64,000 nucleotides of DNA from Hyphobacterium sp. SN044 (GTDB lineage Bacteria; Pseudomonadota; Alphaproteobacteria; Caulobacterales; Maricaulaceae): contig NZ_JAKKUV010000005.1 of the NCBI RefSeq assembly GCF_021864465.1, forward strand, positions 203,098 through 267,097, read 5' to 3'. This document shows positions 49,887-58,325 of the stretch, in pieces; the stretch's first letter is position 1, and each line of letters opens with the position of its first letter. The position numbers and the translations under genes were made by a program. The notes beneath the pieces were generated by a model, which did not search any database, was not told the origin of the DNA, and saw nothing but the letters and a program-made list of their open reading frames with translations.

Positions 49887-50624
49887 TCAGGACGCGGCGC
49901 GTTCCTTGCCCGCCGCCTTGTTGGCGTACATCGCCGCATCGGCCTCAGCCAACGCGTCATCGGTCGTCATGCCCGCTTCCAGCGGCCACACGCCCCAGGC
50001 GGCCCCGACCTTCAACGCCTTGCCTTCGTGCTCGAAGGGCGATTCCGCGATCAGCGTCGCCAGCTGCTCGGCCTTGGTCTCGGCGGCAGCTTGCGTGGAG
50101 AGCGTCAGGACCACGCCGAACTCGTCCCCGCCCAGGCGGCCGATCGCGTCGGTTTCGCGCAGGTGCGAGGCGATCAGGTTGACGACGTGATGCAGCGCAA
50201 TGTCGCCTGCGGCATGGCCGTGCGTGTCGTTGATCGCCTTGAAGCCGTTGAGGTCGAAGAAGACCAGCGCGGACGGCGCGTTGTGCCGTTCAGCCAGCGC
50301 GAGCGCCTTCGAGACTTCGCGCACGAAGGCGCGCCGGTTCAGCACCGGCAGCATGGCGTCGTGATCGGCGAGCGACTCCAGTTCGCGGACCCGCGTGCGC
50401 AGCTTTTCGGTTTCCTGGCGCAGCTGGTCGACCTCGCCCATCAGGGTCAGAAGCGCACGCTGGACATTCGGGGTCAGCTCCGGTTCCGGCACGCCCATGA
50501 TCGAGGCGGCATCGCGCGGCGCCGCCTTGGCGGACGCCGCCGAAGAGCCGGACGACGCCGAGGCGCGTTTCGTGTCGCCCGCGGCGCGGGTGCTGCCGGA
50601 TTGTTCGAGCCGTCCGATGCGCAT
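49887..50624 (-). CDS. GGDEF-domain diguanylate cyclase
   Basis: The 245-residue protein makes cyclic di-GMP. The active-site loop GGDEF is at 165-169, preceded five residues upstream by RETD (156-159), which is a product-inhibition I-site. The N-terminal 50 residues are Ala/Ser-rich and disordered and are followed by a coiled-coil (about 55-85). No transmembrane segment is seen, so it is soluble. The start at 50624 is preferred over 50654. In this bacterium cyclic di-GMP also feeds the CtrA-degradation pathway, a link by family knowledge. It is divergent from purE. Confidence 0.9.
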   Translation of the reverse strand: MRIGRLEQSGSTRAAGDTKRASASSGSSAASAKAAPRDAASIMGVPEPELTPNVQRALLTLMGEVDQLRQETEKLRTRVRELESLADHDAMLPVLNRRAFVREVSKALALAERHNAPSALVFFDLNGFKAINDTHGHAAGDIALHHVVNLIASHLRETDAIGRLGGDEFGVVLTLSTQAAAETKAEQLATLIAESPFEHEGKALKVGAAWGVWPLEAGMTTDDALAEADAAMYANKAAGKERAAS

Positions 50625-50720
50625 GACCTGTCCTTCCCGGGAATGCGGGTGCAATCAAGGGCATGGTCGCGGCGCGCGGTTAAGAAAGGGTCAAGGTTAA
50701 CCCGGAAACCCCAAGCCTGC

Positions 50721-50748
50721 TTGACGACGGCGCGGTGGTGTCTATGTT
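50721..50748 (+). promoter_or_regulatory. Promoter of purEK
   Basis: TTGACG (50721-50726) and TATGTT (50743-50748) are separated by 16 bases. The start would be near 50755, about 22 bases before the purE ATG. Confidence 0.55.
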
Positions 50749-50777
50749 CGCGCGCTTCCTTTCGCCGGGAGGCTGAA

Positions 50778-51275
50778 ATGCCCGCAGGCCACGAGACACC
50801 GGTCGTTGCGATCGTCATGGGATCGCGTTCGGACTGGCCGACGATGAAGCACGCCGCCGACATTCTGTCGGAACTGGGCGTCGCGCATGACTGCCGGGTC
50901 GTCTCCGCTCACCGCACACCGGACCGCATGACGGACTTCGCCAAGGGTGCGAAGGATGCCGGTCTGAAAGTGATCATTGCGGGGGCTGGCGGCGCCGCCC
51001 ACCTGCCCGGCATGATCGCGTCGATGACCGCCCTGCCCGTGCTCGGTGTGCCGGTGGAATCGGCCGCGCTGAAGGGTCAGGACAGCCTCCTTTCCATCGT
51101 GCAGATGCCGGGCGGCGTGCCCGTCGGCACGTTGGCGATCGGCAAGGCGGGGGCGAAGAATGCGGGCCTGCTCGCCGCGTCCATCATTGCGCTCGGCGAC
51201 GAGGCGGTCGCGCAACGTCTCGCCGACTGGCGCCAGGCCCAGACCGACAGCGTCCCCTTGAGCGTCGAAGACTAG
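50778..51275 (+). CDS. purE: N5-carboxyaminoimidazole ribonucleotide mutase
   Basis: The 165-residue class I PurE moves the carboxyl group of N5-CAIR to C4 of the imidazole ring in purine synthesis. The [15 protein letters not shown] motif is at 12-26, the catalytic His lies in VSAHRTP, and [11 protein letters not shown] and [20 protein letters not shown] (by position) complete the active site. The ATG at 50778 follows GGGAGG. It lies 12 bases before purK and is presumably co-transcribed. Confidence 0.96.
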   Translation: MPAGHETPVVAIVMGSRSDWPTMKHAADILSELGVAHDCRVVSAHRTPDRMTDFAKGAKDAGLKVIIAGAGGAAHLPGMIASMTALPVLGVPVESAALKGQDSLLSIVQMPGGVPVGTLAIGKAGAKNAGLLAASIIALGDEAVAQRLADWRQAQTDSVPLSVED

Positions 51276-51287
51276 GACCGACACCCC

Positions 51288-52367
51288 ATGCGCCACGACA
51301 CGCCGCTGCAACCCGGCGCCGCCATCGGCATTCTCGGCGGCGGACAGCTGGGGCGGATGCTGGCCATGGCCGGGGCGCAGCTGGGTTTCGACATCCACGT
51401 CTTCGACCCGGAACCCAACTGCCCCGCCGCGCGGGTGTGCGACCGGGCCTGGGCGGCGCCATGGGACGATCTCGGGGCCGTGCAGGCCTTTGCCGCGCGC
51501 TGCGCCGCCGTCACCTTCGAGTTCGAGAATGTGCCGCTCGCGGCGCTCAATGCCGCCGCTTCGGCCGCGCCGGTACGCCCCGGAGCCCGGTCGCTCGAAC
51601 TGACCCAGGACCGGGTGACCGAGAAGGCCTTCATCAACGGGCTTGGCATCCCGACCGCGCCCTGGGCGGCGGTCGACTGCCTCGACACCCTCAAGGCCGC
51701 GATCGAAACGGTTGGTGCGCCATCCATCCTGAAAACCCGCCGCCTCGGCTATGACGGCAAGGGCCAGTCGCGCCTGAAGTCACCTTCCGACGCCGAAGCC
51801 GCATGGGACGAGATCGGCGGGCAGCCCGCCATCCTCGAAGGCTTCGCGCCGTTCACGCGCGAGCTCTCCGTCGTCGCGGCCCGCGCGCTCGACGGGACGG
51901 TCCTGCCCTTCCCGCTGGCGGAGAATGTCCACGGGGGCGGAATCCTGCGCGAATCCACCGGACCTGCCGAAGCCAACGCGGCGATCCGCGATCAGGCCAT
52001 CGCCATCGCGGAGAAGATCGGCGCGGGCCTCGAGCATGTCGGCGTCTTCGCGGTCGAGCTGTTCGACATGGGCGAACAGGGCCTCTGGGTGAACGAGATC
52101 GCCCCGCGCGTGCACAATTCCGGGCACTGGACGATGGACGCCTGTCCGGCGAGCCAGTTCGAGCAGCATATGCGCGCGGTGGCCGGCTGGCCGCTCGGCG
52201 ACCCCGCGCCGCACTCACGCTGCACGATGACCAATCTCATCGGGCATGATTTCGATGCGTGGGAAGACCTGATCGCGGACCCGGATGTCCGGCTGCACCT
52301 CTACGGCAAGCGCGCGGTGCGCGACGGCCGCAAGATGGGGCATGTGAACCGGCTGAAAAAGCTCTAG
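51288..52367 (+). CDS. purK: N5-carboxyaminoimidazole ribonucleotide synthase
   Basis: The 359-residue ATP-grasp enzyme makes N5-CAIR from AIR, bicarbonate and ATP. The N-terminal domain shows ILGGGQLGRMLAMAG at about 11-25. The ATP-grasp part shows TRRLGYDGKGQ at about 148-158, ILEGFAPFTRELSV, and the metal-binding ENVHGGGILREST and NEIAPRVHNSGH (about 266-277). The stop overlaps the convergent coq9-like gene by four bases. Confidence 0.96.
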   Translation: MRHDTPLQPGAAIGILGGGQLGRMLAMAGAQLGFDIHVFDPEPNCPAARVCDRAWAAPWDDLGAVQAFAARCAAVTFEFENVPLAALNAAASAAPVRPGARSLELTQDRVTEKAFINGLGIPTAPWAAVDCLDTLKAAIETVGAPSILKTRRLGYDGKGQSRLKSPSDAEAAWDEIGGQPAILEGFAPFTRELSVVAARALDGTVLPFPLAENVHGGGILRESTGPAEANAAIRDQAIAIAEKIGAGLEHVGVFAVELFDMGEQGLWVNEIAPRVHNSGHWTMDACPASQFEQHMRAVAGWPLGDPAPHSRCTMTNLIGHDFDAWEDLIADPDVRLHLYGKRAVRDGRKMGHVNRLKKL

Positions 52368-53026
52368 GGCCGACCCAGCCCGTAGCGCAGCTTGGCCAGA
52401 ATGCCGGCCGGGTCAGGCAGGCCGGACGCCGCCTTGCGGACCTGCGCCTTCACCTTCTCGAACTGCATGACATTTTCTATCCGGCGATCGAGGAAGGCGG
52501 TGGCTTCTGCCTTGTCCTCACTCATGTCGGCCAGCCAGGCGGTGAGGCTCGACGTGTAAACCGCCGAGAGCGTCATCCGCTTGGTGTAGAAGTTGAAATC
52601 GGTCGAGGGATCGCCCAGCGCGCGCCAGATCATGTCGCTCGTCGTCCAGACCAGTTTCGCGCCCAGCCCCGCCGCATCGGGCAGGAGGAGACGGGCGCGG
52701 GCCTTGCGCGCGGCCTCCTCGTCAGGGCCGATCGCCTCGAGGCGCTGGCGCACGGCGAAGGTCACGCGCTCGCGAATCTTCATCGCGGCGAGGTCGGCGT
52801 CCTCGATCGCCTCGCGGGCCTGGCGGTCGAGTTCGAGCGACCAGAAGCCGATCAGGTCGAGCACGCCGCCGGTCAGATAGAGCTGCACCTCGCCGGTGCT
52901 CATCCCCGAATCCTTCGCGGCGGCAGCGAGGCTCGCCTCGTTCCAGCCGTCGAAGGCTGCATGGGGCAGAATCGCCTCCAGCAGGGCGAGGCGGGCGGTA
53001 TCGGCACGGGTGCGGTTTGTCGTCAT
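52364..53026 (-). CDS. COQ9-family protein
   Basis: The 220-residue protein matches COQ9. In eukaryotes COQ9 presents ubiquinone precursors to the hydroxylase COQ7, and alphaproteobacteria carry homologues. The AFDGWNEASLAAAAKDSGMS segment, near residue 25-45, is the TetR-like helical part; the C-terminal RALGDPSTDFNFYTKRMTLSAVYTSSL region and the final amphipathic helix are the lipid-binding part. UbiX, also for ubiquinone, is nearby. The ATG at 53026 is chosen from the start of similarity. Confidence 0.88.
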   Translation of the reverse strand: MTTNRTRADTARLALLEAILPHAAFDGWNEASLAAAAKDSGMSTGEVQLYLTGGVLDLIGFWSLELDRQAREAIEDADLAAMKIRERVTFAVRQRLEAIGPDEEAARKARARLLLPDAAGLGAKLVWTTSDMIWRALGDPSTDFNFYTKRMTLSAVYTSSLTAWLADMSEDKAEATAFLDRRIENVMQFEKVKAQVRKAASGLPDPAGILAKLRYGLGRP

Positions 53027-53206
53027 GGACAGGGGATTTAGCGTGGTATGACCGTCAAGTCATGTGGGGCGTGCTGAATCGCCGCGCAGCAGGTGTGGAC
53101 AGCGGGTTTGTGCTCTGGTAAAGCCCCCGCCTCCAAGCGGACTTTGGAAAACGCGGCGTGATGGAACAGTTCCGCACGCCTGAAGCAGAACTCGGGAGAG
53201 CGGACC

Positions 53207-53443
53207 ATAGTCGAGATCGTCGTACGCGATAACAACGTGGAGCAAGCGCTCCGCGCGCTGAAAAAGAAGATGCAGCGGGAAGGCACTTTCCGCGAGATGA
53301 AGCGCCGCACGCACTACGAGAAGCCCTCGGAGAAGCGCGCGCGTCAGAAGGCCGAGGCGATCCGTCGGGCCCGCAAGCTCGCCCGCAAGCGCGCCCAGCG
53401 CGAAGGCCTGCTGCCGCGCAAGGCGGGGACCGCACGCCGCTAG
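53207..53443 (+). CDS. rpsU: 30S ribosomal protein bS21 with predicted AUA start
   Basis: The 78-residue protein is bS21, needed for initiation on the small subunit. The reading frame gives (M)[19 protein letters not shown] and continues [20 protein letters not shown]. The conserved N-terminal VEIVVRDNN must be included, yet no ATG, GTG or TTG occurs in frame before it. The codon at the right place is ATA (53207-53209), with GGGAG eight bases upstream. A GTG at 53237 would remove the conserved N-terminal strand. A rare AUA start is therefore the best reading. A strong terminator follows. Confidence 0.9.
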   Translation: MVEIVVRDNNVEQALRALKKKMQREGTFREMKRRTHYEKPSEKRARQKAEAIRRARKLARKRAQREGLLPRKAGTARR

Positions 53444-53475
53444 TCCAGTCCGCAGACGGATTAGAGATTTCATGG

Positions 53476-53512
53476 AAAACCCCGCACCTCACGGTGCGGG
53501 GTTTTTCTTTTT
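53476..53512 (+). terminator. Terminator of rpsU
   Basis: CCCCGCACC pairs with GGTGCGGGG around loop TCAC, and a long run TTTTTCTTTTT follows, 33 bases after the stop. Confidence 0.92.
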
Positions 53513-53542
53513 GAGGTTGATTGGCTTTTTGCGAGGTTTCTA

Positions 53543-53635
53543 CCCCCGCTCGCGGGGGGAGTGCCCGAAGGGCGAGGGGGGGCATCCCCCTCCACCACTT
53601 CGTGGTCCCCCTCCCCCGTAAACGGGGGAGGAAAC
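53543..53635. repeat. Palindromic intergenic element with CCCCC arms
   Basis: CCCCCGCTCGCGGGGGG, GTGCCCGAAGGGC, CACTTCGTGG and CCCCCGTAAACGGGGG each form local hairpins, and the whole could fold as one long stem. It lies between rpsU and the ABC exporter and resembles the element at 22684-22792 in style but not in sequence. Confidence 0.65.
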
Positions 53636-53639
53636 CCCG

Positions 53640-55106
53640 CTAGGCCGGCTTCTTCTTTCCCAGCTTCAGCAGCTTGCGGACCGAGTCGGCATTGGCCCGG
53701 CCGAGCGCGCCCTGACGGAAGACCGCCCCGGCGAGCGCGATCACGACGATGGCGAAGCCGACCATCAGGCCGGTGGTTGCCAGCATCTCCCACATCGGCG
53801 GATCGGACGGGATGCGCGCGATCATCACGAAGGGGGTCCAGATCGGGATCCAGGAGACGATCTGCACGACCGCGGAGTCGGGCGACTCGATGGCGGCCAT
53901 CACCACGAAGAGCGGGATGAACATGACCAGCATGATCGGACTCATCAGCGTCTGGGCTTCCTGCAGCGTGTCGCACAGCGAGCCGATGGCGAGGAAGACC
54001 GCGCCATACATCAGATAGCCGATGATGAAATAGCCGAAGGCGGGCAGGAGCAGGCCCGGATCGAGCACCGCGCCGATGATATCGGCCACAGGCAGCTCGC
54101 TTACTTCGAGCAGGGTCTGCACGCCGACGAGGCCCAGCATACCCAGCCCGCCCCAGAAGATGAGGAGGGTGGCGGAGACCGCCGCGACGCCCATCAGCTT
54201 GCCGATCAGGATTTCGTGGAAGCGCGCCGAGGCGAGGAGGACTTCCAGCACCTTGTTGCCGCGTTCCTCGATCATCGCGGTCAGAAGCATGTTCACGACC
54301 GAGAAGATGATCGTCCACAGGATGAAGGCCATGGCGACGCCGACAACAAAGGGAATGCGTTCCGCCGTCGACACGGCAGCGGCCTCGCCGGTGCGCTCCG
54401 GGTTCAGTTCGCGGGCGTCGACATCGATCGCGTTGATCTCGTTCAGGAGGTCACGCGGCACGCCGGCATCGGCGAGGCGACGCTCGCGCAGGATGTCGGA
54501 CAGGCGGTCCTGTACCCGATTCCGGAGCGCAGTATCGGTCAGCGAGGCGCTCCAGTAGTCGACCGTGACGCCGACCGGGCTGTCCGCATCATTGCGGATG
54601 ATAATGGCGGCGAAGAGCGGCTGTTCGCCCTCTTCGGTCATGATCGTCTGTTCGCCCAGGAGGTAGGGCCGCAGGGCCTCCGCGTCGCGGGCGGGCGGAT
54701 CGACCTCGATGAAGCGGCTCGACCCGTCGATGGAAACCGAGGACGCCGGCAGACCCAGCGCCTCGACCGCTTCGGGCAGGCCTTCAAGGCCCGGCTCCGC
54801 GTTCAGCGCGGCCTCCGCCGCGGGCAGCTGGTCTTCCCGGCCGAGCGGTTCGGCCGCGGCCCTCAGGGCTTCCAGCGCCTCGTCCCGGCTGCGCTGGGCA
54901 AAGGCGTCGCGCAGGGCTTCGGCATAACCGTCGCCCGTCTCGTCGATCATCGCGTAGTGACGGGTCGGCTGGGACCCCTCGATCAGGGCGGGCAGGCCGC
55001 CGCCAACGAGCATGAAGAGCGGCACGGACAGCAGGGACAGCCAGAAGCCCCAGGTCGCGACATAGGAGAGATACTCCCGGCGGGCGATGAGATAGATGGC
55101 GCGCAT
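53640..55106 (-). CDS. ABC-2 type exporter permease (NatB-like)
   Basis: The 488-residue inner-membrane protein has one N-terminal hydrophobic helix (about residues 17-38), a large extracytoplasmic domain to about residue 255, and five to six further helices. The MRAIYLIARREYLSYVATWGF start and the NKVLEVLLASARFHEILIGK segment are typical of ABC-2 permeases of the NatB group. With the ATPase upstream it would export an unknown substrate (NatAB exports sodium). It overlaps the ATPase stop by one base. Confidence 0.88.
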   Translation of the reverse strand: MRAIYLIARREYLSYVATWGFWLSLLSVPLFMLVGGGLPALIEGSQPTRHYAMIDETGDGYAEALRDAFAQRSRDEALEALRAAAEPLGREDQLPAAEAALNAEPGLEGLPEAVEALGLPASSVSIDGSSRFIEVDPPARDAEALRPYLLGEQTIMTEEGEQPLFAAIIIRNDADSPVGVTVDYWSASLTDTALRNRVQDRLSDILRERRLADAGVPRDLLNEINAIDVDARELNPERTGEAAAVSTAERIPFVVGVAMAFILWTIIFSVVNMLLTAMIEERGNKVLEVLLASARFHEILIGKLMGVAAVSATLLIFWGGLGMLGLVGVQTLLEVSELPVADIIGAVLDPGLLLPAFGYFIIGYLMYGAVFLAIGSLCDTLQEAQTLMSPIMLVMFIPLFVVMAAIESPDSAVVQIVSWIPIWTPFVMIARIPSDPPMWEMLATTGLMVGFAIVVIALAGAVFRQGALGRANADSVRKLLKLGKKKPA

Positions 55107-56041
55107 CAGGCCGGCTCCCGTTCCGCAGATTCGACAAGGTGGACGAAGGCCTCGTGCAGATGGGCGCGCACCGGCTCGAACCGGGCGAGGCGCACGCCGG
55201 CATCGACCAGCGCCTTCAGGGCATCCTGCGCATCGCTGCCCGGCGCGAGGTCGAGCGTGTAGCGGTGCGTGCCCTCACCCGTCATGCCATCATCGGTGAC
55301 GGCGCCATGGGCGGCGAGAACCGGCCCGGCGCCGGGACCCTCACCGGTCTCGATCAGGACGCGGCGCGGCACGGTACCGAGCGCCTCGTTGACCGTGCCG
55401 TCAAAAACCTTGCGTCCCTTGGCGATCAGCACGATGCGGTCGCAGAGGCGTTCGGCGTGTTCCATGACGTGGGTGGAGAAGAGGATCGTTTTCCCGGCCT
55501 CGTTCTCGGCGCGAATCATGCGCTCGAGCACTTTCTGGTTCACCGGGTCGAGGCCGGAAAAGGGCTCGTCGAGAATGATGAATTCGGGGTCGTGCACCAG
55601 CGCGGCCGCGATCTGGACCTTCTGCGCCATGCCCTTCGACATTTCCTTGATCTTCTTCTTGCGGGCATCGCCGAGGCCGACGCGTTCCAGCATTTCGCCG
55701 GCGCGCTGACGCGCCTTGCCGGCGGACATGCCCTTCAGGCGTCCAAAGAAGGTGACGGCGTCTTCCGCGACCATCTTCTTGTAGATGCCGCGCTCTTCCG
55801 GGAGGAAGCCGACCCGGTCCAGCGTGCGGGCGTTCGGTGCCTTGCCGAAGAGGCGGGCGCGCCCCTCATCCGGTGTGATGATGCCCAGCGCCATGCGCAG
55901 CGAGGTGGTCTTGCCCGCGCCGTTCGGCCCCAGGAAGCCGGTGATCGTGCCGCGCTCGACGGTCAGATCCATCGCGCGGACGGCCGGTACGCCACCGAAG
56001 CGCTTGGTCGCGCCTTCCAGCGCGAGAATTGTCTCAGCCAT
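55106..56041 (-). CDS. ABC transporter ATP-binding protein (NatA-like)
   Basis: The 311-residue ATPase partner of the permease has Walker A GPNGAGKTT at 38-46, signature MSKGM, Walker B FIILDEP and the H-loop STHVMEH. A C-terminal extension of about 80 residues after the core is typical of NatA and other DUF4162-containing ABC-2 ATPases. The two-gene set lacks other subunits. The substrate is unknown. Confidence 0.92.
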   Translation of the reverse strand: MAETILALEGATKRFGGVPAVRAMDLTVERGTITGFLGPNGAGKTTSLRMALGIITPDEGRARLFGKAPNARTLDRVGFLPEERGIYKKMVAEDAVTFFGRLKGMSAGKARQRAGEMLERVGLGDARKKKIKEMSKGMAQKVQIAAALVHDPEFIILDEPFSGLDPVNQKVLERMIRAENEAGKTILFSTHVMEHAERLCDRIVLIAKGRKVFDGTVNEALGTVPRRVLIETGEGPGAGPVLAAHGAVTDDGMTGEGTHRYTLDLAPGSDAQDALKALVDAGVRLARFEPVRAHLHEAFVHLVESAEREPA

Positions 56042-56127
56042 GACTAAAGTCCCTCATTTCGCGGGCGAAGCTAGAGTGCGCCGCCGGGACTGGCCAGCGG
56101 TACGCTGCAACGGGGAATCCCGCCCCC

Positions 56128-56622
56128 TCAGGCGGCCGGCAGGGCGAAGTAGAGGAGGTCGAGCGGCGGTGGCTCCTGGCCCAGCTGGGAGAGGATGTGA
56201 TGCGCCTGTCCGCGGTGGTGGGTCTGGTGGTTGAAGAGATGCGCCAGGATCAGACCGCGCTGCAGGTGATGCGGCTCGCCACGCGTGTTGGAATAGTGCA
56301 CGTCTTCGCCGAAAGCCGTGTCATCCAGCGTGTCGACGAAAGCAACGATCCGCGCATCCATCGCCTCCCGGGCGGCGCGCAGCGCGTTGAAGTCCGGGAA
56401 GGGCATATCCGTCAGCTTCGTATGCGTCTCGCCCTCGCCTGTCAGGCGGTGCATCCAGATCCGGTCGGCGACGAGCAGGTGGTTCAGGGTTCCTGCGAGA
56501 CAGGTGAAGAAAGCCCCCGTGTCGCGGTGCCATTCCTCATCGGTCAGCCTGGCGGCCGCCTCGTAGAGCCTTGCATTGGCCCAGGCGTTGTAGGCTGCAA
56601 ATCGCTGGAAATGGGCGATCAT
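56128..56622 (-). CDS. DinB-family protein
   Basis: The 164-residue protein is a four-helix bundle of the DinB/YfiT superfamily, whose members bind a metal through three histidines. Here they are likely in GTLNHLLVADRIW (near residue 48) and FNHQTHHRGQAHHIL (near 130-145). Some members act as thiol-dependent S-transferases or are DNA-damage induced. The start at 56622 is chosen as the ATG giving the family's standard N-terminus AHFQRFAAYNAWAN. The function is unknown. Confidence 0.88.
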   Translation of the reverse strand: MIAHFQRFAAYNAWANARLYEAAARLTDEEWHRDTGAFFTCLAGTLNHLLVADRIWMHRLTGEGETHTKLTDMPFPDFNALRAAREAMDARIVAFVDTLDDTAFGEDVHYSNTRGEPHHLQRGLILAHLFNHQTHHRGQAHHILSQLGQEPPPLDLLYFALPAA

Positions 56623-56664
56623 TCCGGCTCTCCTTCGGCTGACGGCCATGCTACACCTCGCGGC

Positions 56665-56994
56665 ATGACCCTTGATACCGACACGGTACGCAGTCGCCTT
56701 CTCGCCCTCAAATCCGAACTTATCGCGCTTTCCGAAAGTGCCCGTGACGACCGCAAGCCGGTCGAGCTCGACCAGCAGTCCGTCGGGCGGCTGTCGCGCC
56801 AGGATTCCCTGCAGGTTCAGGCCATGATGATGGCCGCCGACGCCCGCCGGACAAAGGAAGTCCGCCGCATCGATGCCGCACTGAGACGCCTTGATGAGGG
56901 CGAATACGGCTGGTGCGCCGAGTGCGGCGAGGCGATCACCCCGGCGCGGCTCGAGGCCGATCCCGCCGCGCCCCGGTGTGCGGGTTGTGCTTGA
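56665..56994 (+). CDS. DksA/TraR-type zinc-finger protein
   Basis: The 109-residue protein has a coiled-coil N-terminal half and a C-terminal zinc finger with ligands Cys84, Cys87, Cys105 and Cys108 (CAECG and CAGCA). This is the short DksA/TraR group, which reaches into the RNA polymerase secondary channel and alters transcription during stress. The acidic coiled-coil tip residues of DksA are not clearly present, so the regulatory strength is uncertain. It is divergent from the DinB gene. Confidence 0.88.
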   Translation: MTLDTDTVRSRLLALKSELIALSESARDDRKPVELDQQSVGRLSRQDSLQVQAMMMAADARRTKEVRRIDAALRRLDEGEYGWCAECGEAITPARLEADPAAPRCAGCA

Positions 56995-56998
56995 GCCA

Positions 56999-57293
56999 CT
57001 TCCCTCCCCTCGAAGGGGAGGGGCGCGAGCGACGTCCATGAGGACGGCGGGAGCGGGGTGGGGTGACAAAGCAAGATTGTTCGACGTTTCCCGGACGCCC
57101 GTCAGGGCGGTCCGGGATCCGGACTAGACCCCGGTCTTCGCTGCGCGAAACCAGGGAAGGTCGGAGAAAAGTGACTTAAAGACCCCCACCCCGGTCGGCT
57201 GGCTGACGCACAGCCTCCCGGCCCTTCTCCCCTCGAAACGCTCCACTGGAGCGTTTCGCCCCACGGGACGGGTCAAAGCCTCAAGGGGGAGGG
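56999..57293. repeat. Interrupted long palindrome with a nested REPIN-like element
   Basis: The arm at 56999-57064 (CTCCCCTCGAAGGGGAGGGG then GAGCGGGGTGGGGTGA) and the arm at 57181-57293 (GACCCCCACCCCGGTCGGCT then GGCTGACGCACAGCCTCCCGG) are the two halves of a reverse-oriented copy of the element at 41865-41973. The middle, 57082-57160, contains a degenerate REPIN-like repeat, so one element appears to have inserted in the loop of another. A further palindrome (AACGCTCCACTGGAGCGTTT) interrupts the second arm at 57237-57256. The 314-base gap contains no gene. Confidence 0.75.
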
Positions 57294-57308
57294 CAAATAG
57301 TCGTCACC

Positions 57309-58325
57309 CTACCGGCTGGTCAGCTTCAGTTCGATGCGGCGGTTGCGGGCATAGGCGTCCTCGGTGTCACCCTGCGCAATCGGCTGGTATTGGCCATAGC
57401 CCGCAGCGACCATGCGTTCCGGCGGGACGCCCAGATCCTCGAAATAATTGATCACCGAGATCGCCCGCGCAGCGGACAGGTGCCAGTTCGAGGGATAGGT
57501 CGACCGGATCGGGCGCGGATCGGTATGGCCCTCGATCTGGATCACCCAGTCGATATCGTCCGGAATTTCCTGCGTCAGCTGGATGATCGCCTCGGCGACG
57601 GGGCGCAGGCTTTCGCGGCCCTCATTCGAGATCGCGGCGGAGCCGGACGGGAAGATCACGTCGGATTCGAAGACGAAGCGGTCGCCGACAATGGAAATGC
57701 CGGTGCGGTTGCCGAGTATGTCGCGCAGGCGGCCGAAGAATTCCGAGCGGTAGCGCGCCAGTTCCGCCACACGGCTGGCCAATGCGGCGTTGAGGCGTTC
57801 GCCAAGATTGACGATCTCGCTGTTCAGTTCGGCTTCACGCGCCTCGGCGGCGTCGAGCAGGGCGGAGAGTTCCGCGATCTGGTCGCGCAGCGCCTGAGCC
57901 TGCAGGTTGAGCGCGGTCAGCTGGTCGGTCTGTTCGGCGTTGAGGGATTCGGATTCCACCAGCGTCGCCTGGGTGTCGTCGAGCTGACCCAGCACGATGA
58001 CGAGCTGGTCGGACAATTCGTCCCGCTCCGCCTCGACATCGGACAGGGTCGCGCGCAGCGCCGTCATTTCGGTCGTCAGGCGCTGGTTCTCGCCGCGGGC
58101 GAGGCTGAGCTCATCGGTCAGCTGGGCGAGCTGGGTGTTCAGCTGCGCCAGCTGTTCGTCGCGGCCGGTCAGGGCGCGGCCGAGCGCGAACTGCCCCACG
58201 AGGAAGATCGACAGCAGGAAGACGATGACGAGCAGGAGCGTCGCCAGCGCGTCGACAAAGCCCGGCCAGTAATCACCGGAATCGCCGCTGTCGCCGAAGC
58301 GGGAAAGGCGGGGTGCGAAACTCAC
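57309..58325 (-). CDS. OmpA/MotB-like peptidoglycan-binding protein
   Basis: The 338-residue protein has a single N-terminal transmembrane helix (about residues 23-50), a long coiled-coil (about 55-190) and a C-terminal OmpA domain with the peptidoglycan-binding NWHLSAARA and RNRRIEL motifs. An Asp in the FVDALATLLLVIVFLL helix corresponds to the proton-carrying Asp of MotB/TolR. It overlaps the MotA/TolQ-like gene by four bases and so should form an ion-driven stator with it. It is a non-flagellar or orphan system of unknown role. Confidence 0.88.
   Translation of the reverse strand: MSFAPRLSRFGDSGDSGDYWPGFVDALATLLLVIVFLLSIFLVGQFALGRALTGRDEQLAQLNTQLAQLTDELSLARGENQRLTTEMTALRATLSDVEAERDELSDQLVIVLGQLDDTQATLVESESLNAEQTDQLTALNLQAQALRDQIAELSALLDAAEAREAELNSEIVNLGERLNAALASRVAELARYRSEFFGRLRDILGNRTGISIVGDRFVFESDVIFPSGSAAISNEGRESLRPVAEAIIQLTQEIPDDIDWVIQIEGHTDPRPIRSTYPSNWHLSAARAISVINYFEDLGVPPERMVAAGYGQYQPIAQGDTEDAYARNRRIELKLTSR

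Noticed and set aside
50625-50777. CtrA boxes (TTAA-N7-TTAA) between the diguanylate cyclase and purE.
   Set aside because: Two TTAA sites are present but are 13 bases apart instead of 7, so no box is called.
50778-51290. A purine riboswitch before purE.
   Set aside because: The leader is only about 22 bases after the predicted start, too short for an aptamer, and no conserved motif is seen.
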